This document shows, piece by piece, positions 11,060 to 21,500 of a DNA stretch of 64,000 bases. The translations under genes and the position numbers were made by a program. This stretch comes from Nemertoderma westbladi (lineage: Eukaryota; Xenacoelomorpha; Nemertodermatida; Nemertodermatidae). The stretch is from the NCBI GenBank assembly GCA_032718475.1, contig JAUCBJ010008396.1, positions 1-64,000 of the forward strand, given 5' to 3'. Each line of letters opens with the position of its first letter. The stretch's first letter is position 1. The notes beneath the pieces were generated by a model. The model saw nothing but the letters and a program-made list of their open reading frames with translations, did no database searches and was not told the DNA's origin.

Positions 11060-12553
11060 TGTTGCCGTTATCCCAACACCAGGGGGGAAAAACGCCGATG
11101 CTGGAGACGTGACTTTACAGACCACCGAGCCCCGGCCAGTCACCGGATATTGATTGTGGAGAAGGAATGATTTCTGAGATGCAGGTTGCGGTTGAGAAAA
11201 AGCTGCATTAGTTGGATATACTCTTTAATGTAACTGAACTCTGTTGAACCTGATTGAGAATAATTTTGGGCTTCCCCAAATCAATATACACCAAATATTC
11301 ACAATAATTATACACGACAATATAAATCCCTACAGTATATTATTTAATTATCCACTGTTCTCTCAGATTTTAGCCTAACTAATGTTCCCCAGATTTTCCC
11401 TCGGTCCTAGTCTTGATGCCGTAGTGTCGGTGTCGGTCGACCCTGTCGCGTGTCCGTTCCACCCCTCCCGAACCCCGAAGGGAACGATCATCGAGAACCA
11501 GCACGGCTTGGCTAAGGGTCGGTCCAGTCGGTAGACTCTGTCGCGTATCCGTACCACCCCTCTCGAACCCCGAAGGGATCGGTCATCGAGAACCAGTACG
11601 GCTTGGCTAGGAGTCTGTCGTGTCGGTGGACCCGTTCGCGTGTCCGTCCCACCCCTCACGAACCCCGAAGGGTTCGATCATCGAGAACCAGTACGGCTTG
11701 GCTAGGGGTCCGTCGGTTCATCGCAGAAACCCAACCACCTAGGCTTTCCGAGTCCCTTTCAGGCTCGTAGTCGCTTCGGCAGCCGAGAAACTGCTCCGAA
11801 CAGTCGGTAGGCCAGTAGAGTCTAGTCCTTTGTCTTTCGACCCCGTCGCGTGTCCGTCCCACCCCTCACGAACCCCGAAAGGAACGATCATCGAGAACCA
11901 GTACGGCTTGGCTAAGGGGTCTGTCGTCGGTTCCCGTCGCAAATCCCTGGTGCAAGCAGCCGGCGTTCCGATGTCCTTTTCAGGCTCGTAGTAACTGCTG
12001 TTGACCAGAGACCGCTAAGGGCAGTCCTCGTCAAACCCTTCCTCTGTAAGTCGGTAGACCCTTTCGCGTGTCCGTCCCACCCCTCACAAACCCCGAAGGG
12101 AACGATCATCGAGAACCAGTACGGCTTGGCTAGGGGTCTGTCGTGTCGTTTCCCGTCGCAAGTCCCTGACACAAGCAGCTGGCGTTCCGATGTCCTTTTC
12201 AGGCTCGTAATAACTGCTGTTGGCCAGGGACCGCTAAGGGCAGTCCTTGTCCTTTAGGCCTGGCGCGTTACCAAATCCACCTCTACAGGCAGCAGGAAGT
12301 TGGCCAGGGCCTAATAGTAATCAGGCTAACCTGAATACTGCTTGAATTTTCCATCCCCCCCTGGCCCTTATAAACATGAAATTAGTCCCGTACCCTGTAA
12401 GTCGCCCCAAAGTTCGCCCATAAATCGCCCCCAGTTTATAGAATGTGCCCAAAACCCATGGTCCCGCACCCAGTAGTAATATCGGAATAATCATTTTAAA
12501 TTAATACAAAAAATATTCAACTCGCGTTATGGAAAGTTGAAATACCGCGAACA
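11060..12553 (-). repeat. 3' LTR of the BEL/Pao element
   Basis: Same sequence and length as 23294-24787. Contains five copies of a block of about 45 bp with the core CCCCGAAGGGAACGATCATC followed by GAGAACCAGTACGGCTTGGC (near 11472, 11570, 11662, 11871 and 12089). In sense RNA each would form a CCC-UUCG-GGG hairpin. Short ORFs here (for example 11656-11862, minus) merely read this repeat. Confidence 0.92.
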
Positions 12554-12555
12554 GT

Positions 12556-12564
12556 CCCCCCCCC
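12556..12564 (-). promoter_or_regulatory. Polypurine tract of BEL/Pao element
   Basis: A C9 run on the plus strand, so ATTGGGGGGGGGAC on the element strand, immediately upstream of the 3' LTR start TGTTCGCGG. Position and composition fit the plus-strand primer used in LTR-element reverse transcription. Confidence 0.65.
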
Positions 12565-12653
12565 AATGACCTTCGTGAAGTCTGTCGGTAGATTGAGTTT
12601 GCGTAGGTCATTCCCAATATAAAAAACCCAAATTTAATATTGCATAGTTTTAA

Positions 12654-13088
12654 TTAATTTGGCCTAGAGTTTATATATATATGTATAAAAATAAATGTTC
12701 GATAAATGTTCCTGGAATATCCCGATCCACTATTTCTTTCTCTGATACGCCTTTCGCCTCTTTGCCCGTCGGCTCTCGTCGATCGCAATAGCTGGTAGAG
12801 GAGCGTCAACATCCATCGTGAGCCAACATCCATCCACGCTTCGGCTTGTCTCCTGGCGGCTCTTCTTTTCGATGGCATCGGGATCATATCGGTTCGTCGT
12901 TCCAACTCGGAGTTGCGAGCCTCGAGGAACCACTCTCCGTCACCGAACTCCTCTTTATACGAGTATAAGCGTCTAATGACTTCGAATGGGCCGAATAATC
13001 CAGCGCTCAGCAACAAATCCACGTAATGGAAAGGCAGCATGGCCGACGTGTGGAGGCGTTCCGGGAAGGAGAAGTACCCGCACGCCAT
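12654..13088 (-). CDS. BEL/Pao accessory ORF C, unknown
   Basis: A 144-codon minus-strand frame overlapping the end of accessory ORF B. The middle part (FPERLHTSAMLPFHYVDLL and GPFEVIRRLYSYKEEFGD) looks like real protein, followed by a basic stretch (PSKRRAARRQAE). It reads more naturally as the continuation of ORF B after a frame change than as a separate gene. No family recognised. Confidence 0.45.
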   Translation of the reverse strand: MACGYFSFPERLHTSAMLPFHYVDLLLSAGLFGPFEVIRRLYSYKEEFGDGEWFLEARNSELERRTDMIPMPSKRRAARRQAEAWMDVGSRWMLTLLYQLLRSTRADGQRGERRIRERNSGSGYSRNIYRTFIFIHIYINSRPN

Positions 13089-14136
13089 CTCCTGCGCAAT
13101 ATCCGGACCCGCGGAAGGCTGGGCTTTTGCGTAGTAGGTCCTCGCTACGATAACCTTCTTTGTGTCCCGTCGGTCTCAACTCGGACGACCGTTTCTGGCG
13201 GTGGATCCATTCGGTTTGCTCGGCGTACCAACGGGTTAGTCGCATAGGATCCTGAGGAACGGAGGGTGTAGTAGCCACCGCTGGTCGGCGAAGAGGTGCC
13301 GGGGTTTTCGACGGAGGGATTCCGAGGAGATCGTCGGGAGTCGGCGCAGCGTTGGGGCCCTTCTCGACCAATATCGCTGAGCGGGTCCGTTGATTGCTGG
13401 TACTCGGAATCTCCGACGACCAGTCTTCGCCACCCGGGAAAGGATACGGGGATAACCTTTGGCACGTATCGCCGAAGTCGTTTAACGCGAAGGTAGTAAC
13501 CAACTCCCTCGCAGGGCTACCGAAGCCGAGTGGTGAGGAAACGCCCGCTTCCGTCGTAGGTTCGGTGGAGGCAACCCGTTTGGCTGCCGGTTGGTAAGCG
13601 GCCTCCGGCTCGAGTTGTCGCTTCGGGGTGGAGAGAAGAACACCCTCATTTAGCCATATTTCTTCCCCTTCCGACGAAATCAGAGGGTCCTCCGCACCGA
13701 GAAGATCGGTAATCGTAGGGATGTCGTAAGGTCCGCTCTCGTCCCAGGAATCGATAACGGCGAGCGTTTTCGTCTCTCCCGGTGTGATGTTCTCAACCGC
13801 TTTGAACGCGTGGTTTATAACCTCGTTCCAGTCGTAGTCGACGAAGGAAAGAGGAACCGCCATAATGAGGTTATCTAGAGTTTTACAGATAAACTTAGCG
13901 ACGGTATAGCACTCCATAACGACGTAGACGTAGTTCCGTCGATCGGGATTCTCCCACCTTTGGTGTATCGTCCACTTCCGTTCAACGTCCTTCCATCGAC
14001 CCTCTCGCTCGCTCTTTATTTCTAATCCCGGGTATCCACCATATATTTTATTATAATCCCGGAATTTCTGGGGTTTGAAGTCGATGCCGCCGTTTAGCAC
14101 AGCGAGGTAGCCGATCCCGGATTTCGTCGGTCTCAC
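12973..14136 (-). CDS. BEL/Pao accessory ORF B, possible C-terminal half of an exonuclease-like domain
   Basis: A 387-codon frame that overlaps accessory ORF A by 86 bp and starts at a non-ATG codon. The first 100 residues (GIGYLAVLNGGIDFKPQKFR, then YVYVVMECYTVAKFICKTLD) resemble the third exonuclease block of RNase D/WRN-type DEDD folds, where a Tyr and an acidic residue sit four apart. The remainder is Pro/Ser-rich and looks disordered (TPDDLLGIPPSKTPAPLRRP). No envelope features such as a signal peptide or TM helix. The call is by pattern only. Confidence 0.4.
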   Translation of the reverse strand: MRPTKSGIGYLAVLNGGIDFKPQKFRDYNKIYGGYPGLEIKSEREGRWKDVERKWTIHQRWENPDRRNYVYVVMECYTVAKFICKTLDNLIMAVPLSFVDYDWNEVINHAFKAVENITPGETKTLAVIDSWDESGPYDIPTITDLLGAEDPLISSEGEEIWLNEGVLLSTPKRQLEPEAAYQPAAKRVASTEPTTEAGVSSPLGFGSPARELVTTFALNDFGDTCQRLSPYPFPGGEDWSSEIPSTSNQRTRSAILVEKGPNAAPTPDDLLGIPPSKTPAPLRRPAVATTPSVPQDPMRLTRWYAEQTEWIHRQKRSSELRPTGHKEGYRSEDLLRKSPAFRGSGYCAGDGVRVLLLPGTPPHVGHAAFPLRGFVAERWIIRPIRSH

Positions 14137-14947
14137 CTCTTGGAATCCTTCGCATGAACTCGGCGAATCGTAACCAGGCTAGTAGCGTTTGAGTGTCGAC
14201 GCAATGGCTAAGGGCGTTGAGGTCGTCTCGTCGGTTTCTTCCTGAAGGAGCGTTCGCGTAGTCGTTCCGGACGTCCGCCTTTATATCCGACCCGATTTTA
14301 ATGACGTCGAAGTCGAAGAGGATCTTTTGGATTTCCGGAGGTAGCAACCAGATCGCTCCGGCTGCCTGCACTTCCTGTCTGGGTGTCGGAAATATTCGAC
14401 ACACCAATACCAAACCGTCCAGGGTTCCCAGGACGACGACCAAGGATCGACCGTATTCTTTCGCCCCGTACTTTTCTTGGTAGTCATCGCGACTTTGGAT
14501 GGTCGATATACGTTCCTCTCGAAGCGTTGCCGTACACTCCGACAGGTTTCCCCAGTGGGCAAGGTACGTACTCTTGTCGTCGACGAAACTCTGACATCTC
14601 GTCAACGTAATCGCTTTCGAGGTAGGCGTCGCGTTTCCCTCGTTGTCGTAGATCAAACATCGGGATCTGTAGACGCTCTGCCGGAACGTTTCCCAAAACG
14701 ACGAATCGTCCCCTCCGGTTGCCTTTGCGTTCCGAGTTCTTTTCAGTCTCGTACTAGCATCAGCTAACCGGAGGGCTCGTAGATTCTTGGAATCCGGTCC
14801 CTCTCGCCCGGTGAATTTAACGACTCGCACGTTCTCATTTAGCAGGGTGCTCCAATTTGTATCAAAGTCAGGGGATCCAGGTTGCGAATATTCCAGTAGA
14901 TCTATCGTGTTACGTAATTCGCCGATAATTTGGCGATGTGGGTCCAT
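14051..14947 (-). CDS. BEL/Pao accessory ORF A, possible DEDD exonuclease-like domain
   Basis: A 298-codon ATG-started frame (ATG at 14945-14947 complement) between integrase and the 3' LTR, not part of the standard BEL/Pao set. Residues about 170-235 (RSLVVVLGTLDGLVLVCRIF, LPPEIQKILFDFDVIKIGSD, IKADV) resemble the central part of RNase D/WRN-like 3'-5' exonucleases: a strand pair, then LP..L...L.D..V.K.G..IK.D. The usual D-x-E of the first block is not evident, so activity is doubtful. The match would continue into ORF B in another frame. It could be an unrelated accessory or domesticated host sequence. Confidence 0.4.
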   Translation of the reverse strand: MDPHRQIIGELRNTIDLLEYSQPGSPDFDTNWSTLLNENVRVVKFTGREGPDSKNLRALRLADASTRLKRTRNAKATGGDDSSFWETFRQSVYRSRCLIYDNEGNATPTSKAITLTRCQSFVDDKSTYLAHWGNLSECTATLREERISTIQSRDDYQEKYGAKEYGRSLVVVLGTLDGLVLVCRIFPTPRQEVQAAGAIWLLPPEIQKILFDFDVIKIGSDIKADVRNDYANAPSGRNRRDDLNALSHCVDTQTLLAWLRFAEFMRRIPRGETDEIRDRLPRCAKRRHRLQTPEIPGL

Positions 14948-15149
14948 ATTTACGATTATATCCGTTACAAATTAGATTAGTTAATTATAAGTCCAGAAAG
15001 TCCAGTTATAAGTCTGAAACTATAGTGATTGCAGAATAATTCAGTTCAGTTTATTAAATAACATTGCTATATAGGCATCTATCATCTTATTGCTAATACA
15101 TTCAGCATTTACAGTTGCTATAACTATACATTAATATCCAACCAGTTTT

Positions 15150-15330
15150 TTATGACTTTTTATGTCCTTTCTTTTTTCCAATTCTTTTCTTTAGACTTTT
15201 TATACCTTTTTTTTGTCTTTTTTCATTTCTCATTATTATTTTATCACATTTCATTTATTTCCACATATATTTCATCATTTAGTTCCACCATTTATTTCAC
15301 ATTTTGTTTATTTCCACATTATCATTGGGG
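15150..15330. repeat. Pyrimidine-rich (A-rich on element strand) low-complexity stretch
   Basis: TTTTTATGTCCTTTC and TTTCATTTATTTCC words dominate. It lies between the integrase and accessory ORFs of the BEL element. Some words resemble the AAAAGTCATTAAAAGGAC block at 7755-7870, but this may be composition only. Confidence 0.5.
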
Positions 15331-15499
15331 TTATAGCCCCCCGGCTATCATCATTTGTTATAAGCGCAGCACCAGGGTGCGCATCATTACATTTTCATCA
15401 TCATACGCGTCACCATTCGGTTTATAGTAGAGTTGTCTGATCCTTTTCATCATTTCCAACTACATTCAATCATCTTCTTTGGGAAATCTTTGTCGTGGA

Positions 15500-15930
15500 A
15501 GCGGTGTTACGCGGCAATCTGGGATCTACAGCTGGGCTAGTTACACCGCCTACGCCCCAAACTGCACACGTAACGGACAATGAAGACGCTAGGAAGTGAA
15601 GTCACGTGGATGCACCAGGGACCCACCAGAATAACACTTCCAACAACATAAAGCTCAGTCGACGAAGTCATGTGGGATGGGGTTACGCAACATTCTGGGA
15701 TCTACAGCTGGACTAGTTACACCGCCTACGCCCCAAAATCCACGCAACGGTCCCACCAGAATAACGCGACTGAGAACATAAAACCCTCTATCGTCGAAGT
15801 CATGTGGATGCACCATGGACCCACCAGAATAACGGGATAGAGGGGGTGTTGCGCGGCAATCCGGGATCTACAGCTGGACTAGTTACACCGCCTACGCCCC
15901 GAACTGCGCACGCAACGGACAACATAACAT
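15500..15930 (-). repeat. Three noncoding direct repeats (about 166-177 bp period) inside BEL element
   Basis: GGGATCTACAGCTGGACTAG followed by TTACACCGCCTACGCCCC occurs at about 15520, 15697 and 15867, each followed by GCACACGCAACGG-like sequence; the block GTCATGTGGATGCACCATGG is interspersed. It lies between the integrase gene and the accessory ORFs, so it may serve a cis role such as a promoter or splice region for the accessory ORFs. Confidence 0.75.
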
Positions 15931-16194
15931 ACTGCGATGAATACAATGAATTCCACTTCAAATCTTTTCCATTTCCAATAATCCAATATCGTTGGTCCCG
16001 ATGACCAAAATCAGGGTAAACAATACATAAACGACCCTGCGTCAGTCGAAACATCTGCAGGGTGACGCTGGACTCCACATAACACACGAGGAAACACAAA
16101 TACCATTGCGTGGTTACAGTTGGTTTAAGGGGGGTCCATTTTCATTGTCGATAAATCACAGTTTAAAAGAGTTTGTCAACAGGATGAGAAGGGT

Positions 16195-17655
16195 TTAAAC
16201 GCATTTGTAATTGTCACCAATGTCTGCAGCAGGATCTTGAGTAGAGAGCTTATCACCTCCCGTAGAGTCACCGCTATCATTGCCTTCAAGAAGGCACAGC
16301 CTCTGGATAGGGCGTTGGTAGTGGCCCTTTGCCGTTCGTATCGTCACAGTCCTCGCAAGTCCGTCTTTACTCAGATGTATTGTCACAACTCGCGCCACAG
16401 GCCAGTGGACGCGGTCTTTAAGGTCTTCTTTTACTAGTACCATGTTGCCAACTTCGACATTCCTGTAGGTGTTGTTCCACTTCCTCCTGGTCCAGAGGGT
16501 TATGAGGTACTCCTGGGCCCAGATTCTCCACCAATGCGCTGCCAATGCTTGGGCCTTCTTCCAATTTGTATGTCTCACGATATCGTTGGGATCCGGAAAC
16601 ATTGTCTCCGGGAGAACTTGAGTTTTAGGTCTCCCCAGTAGGTGATTAGGAGTAAGGGGCTCCAGGTCTGTGGGGTCGTCGCGGATAGGGACAATGGGTC
16701 GGTTGTTCAGGGTAGCCGTGATCTCGCAGAATGTTGTGCAGGGGGTGTCATGGGTTACCCGGGTGTCTCCTAGAGCGACGCGCATGGATCGTTTCACTAG
16801 GTCGATCAGTTTCTCCCATACCCCGCTCGTATGGGGTGCTAAGGGGGTCTGGAAGTGCCACTGTATCTGGTGTTCCTTCCAGACTTGGGATGCGGTGTTA
16901 TCGGTAAACCATCCCTCGATCGCCTCTCTAAGTTCTCTTTCTCCTCCCACAAAGTTTGTGCCATTATCGGAATACATGTGACGACATGTCCCATTGCTTG
17001 CCACGAACTGACGCAGAGCGTTGATGAATGCGTGTTGCGTAAGGTTCACCACAATGTCTAGGTAGATTGCCCTAGACCTAAGGCACGTAAATATGGCCCC
17101 CCAGCATTTGATGTTGGATCGTCGTTCAATGACCATAAACGGACCGAAACAGTCCACTCCGGTGACGTAGAATGGTGGGGAATCGGGCTGTAGACGGGTG
17201 GCTGGTAAGTCCGCCATCTTTTGTATGAGTGGTGGCGCTAGATATCTTCTGCAGATAAAGCAACGTTTCAACACTTTCCGGATCAGTGGCTGGATGTGTG
17301 TGATCCAATATCTTTGTCTTATATTAGCTATAATCCAGTTTTGTCCTGCGTGATGATTCTCCTCGTGACATTGTTGAATTAATAGCTTGGCTAGTGTTGA
17401 AGTTCCGGGCAGAAGCGCCGGGTATTTAACCTCATATTCGACCGGGGCGTTTGCCATCCAGGTATTCAGTCGGATCAGTCCGTCCTCTCCCATCATTGGT
17501 CTCAGTTGGTAGACTGGGCTATCCGGTTTCAAGGTCTTGCCCGCACTGAGTTGTTCCCACTCATCGGGGAAACATGGACATATCCAACGATACACTTCTC
17601 CGCGATAATGAGTTCTTGTATACTCCGTTGAACTATCGGCTTGTTGTCTTTCCAC
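16195..17655 (-). CDS. BEL/Pao integrase
   Basis: 486 codons. The region linking RNase H to integrase is followed by the HHCC zinc-binding domain at about residues 92-135 (CHEENHHAG ... CFIC). The DDE core follows: GVDCFGPF, YSDNGTNFVG and HTSGVWEKLI, where the Glu completes the triad. A C-terminal chromatin or DNA-binding-like domain (VEVGNMVLVKEDLKDR ... WPVARV) follows, as is usual in BEL/Pao. The start shown is not a true start: the frame continues from the RNase H ORF with which it overlaps (17529-17655), via a one-base shift near 17600. It ends at 16195 and no coding follows until 14947. Confidence 0.9.
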   Translation of the reverse strand: MERQQADSSTEYTRTHYRGEVYRWICPCFPDEWEQLSAGKTLKPDSPVYQLRPMMGEDGLIRLNTWMANAPVEYEVKYPALLPGTSTLAKLLIQQCHEENHHAGQNWIIANIRQRYWITHIQPLIRKVLKRCFICRRYLAPPLIQKMADLPATRLQPDSPPFYVTGVDCFGPFMVIERRSNIKCWGAIFTCLRSRAIYLDIVVNLTQHAFINALRQFVASNGTCRHMYSDNGTNFVGGERELREAIEGWFTDNTASQVWKEHQIQWHFQTPLAPHTSGVWEKLIDLVKRSMRVALGDTRVTHDTPCTTFCEITATLNNRPIVPIRDDPTDLEPLTPNHLLGRPKTQVLPETMFPDPNDIVRHTNWKKAQALAAHWWRIWAQEYLITLWTRRKWNNTYRNVEVGNMVLVKEDLKDRVHWPVARVVTIHLSKDGLARTVTIRTAKGHYQRPIQRLCLLEGNDSGDSTGGDKLSTQDPAADIGDNYKCV

Positions 17656-18524
17656 CGTAGGAAGTTGCGAAGGGTTATAATGTGGTGGATGAGCCGTCTC
17701 ATTGATGAGGTTCGCTCGATCAACAGATGTAAAGACGCCGCTGGTTGAATGATCGTCGCAACGTTATAGTGCCTGCCCGAGTCCTTTGCAGGCTCAGTCA
17801 GACAGCTATAAATTTCCACTGCGTTGCTTCTATGGATTTTACGGATCTCTTTATCGTCCTCGGAGTATTTTCCGCTATCGAGTTCGGGGTCGAATCGGGT
17901 ACTCCATGTTAATTGTGGCTGTTGTAGGAATTCCGGGCCTGTAAGCCAGAGTTTACTTTTGCCGAGTTGTTTTGGGGTGGCGCCTCGGCTTGATAAGTCC
18001 GCTGGGTTTTCTTTCCCGTTCACATGGTGCCACTGTTCTCGGCCGGTACACTGTTTAATCTCTGTGGCTCGGTTCGCAACAAACGTAGTGTGACGCCGTG
18101 ATGGAGAGTGGAGATAATAGAGAACTATACTCGAATCGACCCAGAAGTGTTGAGACTCGATGGGGATTCGTAGATTCCGCATGACCATGCGATTCTGTCT
18201 TACTGCCCAAACTGCAGCCTGTAGCTCGAGTCTTGGAATCGTTGCTACGAATTCCCCGGATACTGTCTTGGCTTTAGAAAATAAGAAGCTCGTATCGCCG
18301 TTTCCATCGTTGCTGAGTCTTCGTAAGAAGGTGACTACGCCAATTCCGGTATTCGAAGCATCCGAGAAGGTATGGAGCTGGAAGATATCGGTGGGTAGTT
18401 TATCGAGGAAGAACGGTCGAGGTATCCGCATAAGATGTAGGTGTTCGAGCTGCTCCGTCCATTTTCTCCATTTGATGCTGAGGTGTGGGGGAGTTCTTCG
18501 TCCCATCCCAGTCCTTCTATCCAC
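17529..18524 (-). CDS. BEL/Pao RNase H region
   Basis: 331 codons. Residues about 50-190 are RNase H: FSDASNTGIGVV (first Asp), IPRLELQAAVWAV (Glu), WVDSSIVLYYL (Asp) and ENPADLSSRG (last Asp). RNase H degrades the RNA strand during reverse transcription. The first 12 residues are out-of-frame sequence: the real frame joins the RT polyprotein near 18480-18495 at a C run. The last 25 residues are likewise beyond the shift into the integrase frame. Confidence 0.88.
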   Translation of the reverse strand: MDRRTGMGRRTPPHLSIKWRKWTEQLEHLHLMRIPRPFFLDKLPTDIFQLHTFSDASNTGIGVVTFLRRLSNDGNGDTSFLFSKAKTVSGEFVATIPRLELQAAVWAVRQNRMVMRNLRIPIESQHFWVDSSIVLYYLHSPSRRHTTFVANRATEIKQCTGREQWHHVNGKENPADLSSRGATPKQLGKSKLWLTGPEFLQQPQLTWSTRFDPELDSGKYSEDDKEIRKIHRSNAVEIYSCLTEPAKDSGRHYNVATIIQPAASLHLLIERTSSMRRLIHHIITLRNFLRWKDNKPIVQRSIQELIIAEKCIVGYVHVSPMSGNNSVRARP

Positions 18525-21500
18525 ATTTCCTTAATCAGGTTCATTCCGGCCAAGGTTACTGGAGATATGAAATTTAGTGGGTCGAAGATGGCGCTTTTTA
18601 TCGACAAACATCCCCTTTTTGTCATAGGCTTGGGTAGGGGTTTATATTTGAAAATGAATTCGTCTGATTCTATGTCCCATTCAATCCCGAGTACACGGTG
18701 TTCCACATCCTCCGAATACATTTTGTTATTTTCCAGTCGGATGTCCTCCGGAAACTTTTCCATAAGTGTTTTGTCGTGGGATCTGAACTTCACGAGCGGA
18801 AAACCTCCTTTCTTTAGACATTCTACCATCCCCATTGCTAGCCGATATGCCTCGTCCACATTATCTGCGCCGGTGCATCCATCGTCCACGTAAAAGCATC
18901 GTCGGATGGTTTCTATGACGGTTGGAGGGAACTCGTTTTCGCACATAGTTGCCGTCCTCTTCAGCATGTCACTGCATGCTACCGGCGAGTCCTTAGCGCC
19001 GAAGATCCTGACGACCATACGCATTATGTCTACGTCCTTTATCGTAAGTTGACTAATCTCCTGTTGAGTTAGCGTTTTATCCGTCCATAGGATACGTAGA
19101 CAGTCTGAGTCTCTTGGTAGCGTACGAACTTGATGAAACATGGCCTTGATGTCGCAGGTGAATGCTACCCGGTTTTCCCTGAACCTGATCAGTACGCCGA
19201 TGAGTGTACTATATATGTTGGGTCCCGTGTAAAGCTGACTGTTTAGGGATTCGCCCTGGTACATAGCGGCGGCATCATTTACCACTCGGATTTTCCCACC
19301 CTTCCGGGCTTCTACCACATAGTGGGTTGGGAGATAATATGTTCTTTTACCACCTTGCAGTTCATTCCGTGGTACCATTTCTGCTAATCCATCGTCGAGA
19401 TATCCTTGGATTACGGTATTATATTTCTCCTTTATCTCGGGTTGGTCATTCAGCCGGCGTAGAATCCCCTTAAGTCGCCTAAGTGCCATGCTGGCGTTGT
19501 TTGCCATTGGTTTGTTTTGGTCCTTCCATAACATAGGTGAACACCAGTGTCCGTCTTTGAACATGGCCTGGTCGAGAACGTCCATACAATATTGATCCTC
19601 TTCGGACGGGTTTTCGTCCTTTTCAGCGAACTCCTGGGTCTCTAGATTAAAGTATTTCGTCATCTCTTGTTGGGTTTTCTCGGTCTCCAGAAACAAATCC
19701 TCGTCAAGGTCCGTAGCTGAGCAATAACCCACGGAGGTTGCATTCTCTTTAATCTGACATTTGGGAAGGTAGGTATATGTGTCAGTAGTTTCTTCCTTAA
19801 TGCCGCAGAGTGTCCATCCCATTATTGTTCGTTCAGCGTAAAATCCGTCATCCTGTTTTATAGATCGGGCGATATCTCCGGTGGGGATGTGTAGTTCCGG
19901 TGTATCAAGTCCGATCAGTAGAGTGATGCGGTTTACGTCCAACTGCGGACACCTCAGATCTACATCGTCTCGGTCCAATTGTATGAGGGGGGCGTACTCG
20001 GCCGATTGTCGGAACCGCACTCGGAGGTCTGTGTGTACCAAGGCGTTCTTGATGGTTAACTTAACCGTTTCGTAGCCCTTCATCACTCCTTCCATCTGGA
20101 GTTGCACCTCCCCGGACTCTACCTCTCTGTTATCGGTGATGGTTTGCATGGGCCGTTTACAAGGTTCATATTCTAGGCCGAGTTGCTCGAGGAAATCCCG
20201 GTCGATGATGGTTCCGTCAGACCCGTTATCAAGGAACGCGAGCGTCGTCAGGGATTTGCCAACTCCTTGAATCCTTACTGGGATTACCTTTGCGAAGACC
20301 ATGTAGCAGCGATTTATAAGATTAATCGTGGCTGAAATATTTGTTACTTGTGGTGTATCGGTGGAGATTTTAAACGGGTTGGTTTCTCTCCGTTGGGTTG
20401 TCCGGGTTCCTTTGAAAACGTGGTTCGTTTCTCCTCTTAGCTTGGCTTCGATCCGAAAGGGGAGGGTAGTGAAATCGAAGTTCGCGAGGATGTGGAGGAG
20501 CGTGTGATGACGTTGGTCATTACAGACGGCACAGCACGATCTTTGGTCGCAATCCCGAACATAGTGACCTGTTCCAAGACACCGGAAGCATCCTCGGTGT
20601 TTCATTATCGCCTCGAAGCGTGGGACGAGTTTGGCGAACTGAAACTTCCTGCAGAATTCCACTTTATGTTTCTCTCCACAGAAGAGACAGAGGATGGAGT
20701 TTGTGATGCCTTCCCTCTCGGGTGCCCAATTCGCAAGGTAACACGCCCATTCCTCGGCAGATGTTGGTTCCTCGTAGTCTTCGTCGTCGGAATCCTCGGC
20801 CATGGTGATGGCCATCGTACTCACCGGTGGGGGGCGGAATCTCGGTTTCGGAGGGGGTATCTTACTCCTGGAGTTGCTCTCTATTCCGTCCAACTTGGCG
20901 AGACTCTGTTTTGAAAACATCGAGTCATTCATGGCTTCGGAGATATCATCCAGGAATGTCGACATTTCAAGGAAGCTAGGATCTCGATCTGGATGTCTGC
21001 GCCGGAGATCTACGCATTTATAAGCCCACTTACTTTGTAGCCGTCCGGGGAACTTCCGGGCGATCTGTCGGAGGTTTAGAATGTTGTTCACCTGGTCCTC
21101 CTTATTTAAGGGTTTCAGAGTATAGTAGGCATCCTTCATAGAGTCGGAGAATTCCTGGATGTTCTGTGGGTCCCCTAGTGATCCCGCGTCCTGTATCAGT
21201 CTCTCTAGAGTTTTATTAATTATAGTTCCGGTATTTCCGTATCTTTTATCTAGAGTTTTCCATGCGTCATAGTATGCCTCATGAGAACCTCCCTCAAAAC
21301 ATGCAATAATTCTGCGTGGTTTGTCACCCAGGTATTGCGACAAATATACCAATTTCTGTGCGTCGGCTATGTCCGTTGATCCAATCTGCGCGAAGAACCG
21401 TTTCTTGAATCTGAGGTAATCGACGGGATCTCCTTCGAAGGTGCGGATCTCCATCTTAGGCATGGCAAGGCGGTTTTCCAACGCCCGGATAATACTGACG

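Noticed and set aside
11375-12172. Small ORFs in the LTRs with LAKPYWFSMIVPFGVREGW
   Set aside because: They reflect the five internal LTR repeats, recur in all frames, and no copy is long or uniquely placed; a structured RNA block explains them better.
12654-14947. Envelope gene in the BEL element
   Set aside because: Position would fit, but there is no signal peptide, no transmembrane segment and no Cys-rich ectodomain in these ORFs.
20492-20914. Plus-strand ORFs across the BEL pol/gag region
   Set aside because: Antisense shadows of the long minus-strand polyprotein.
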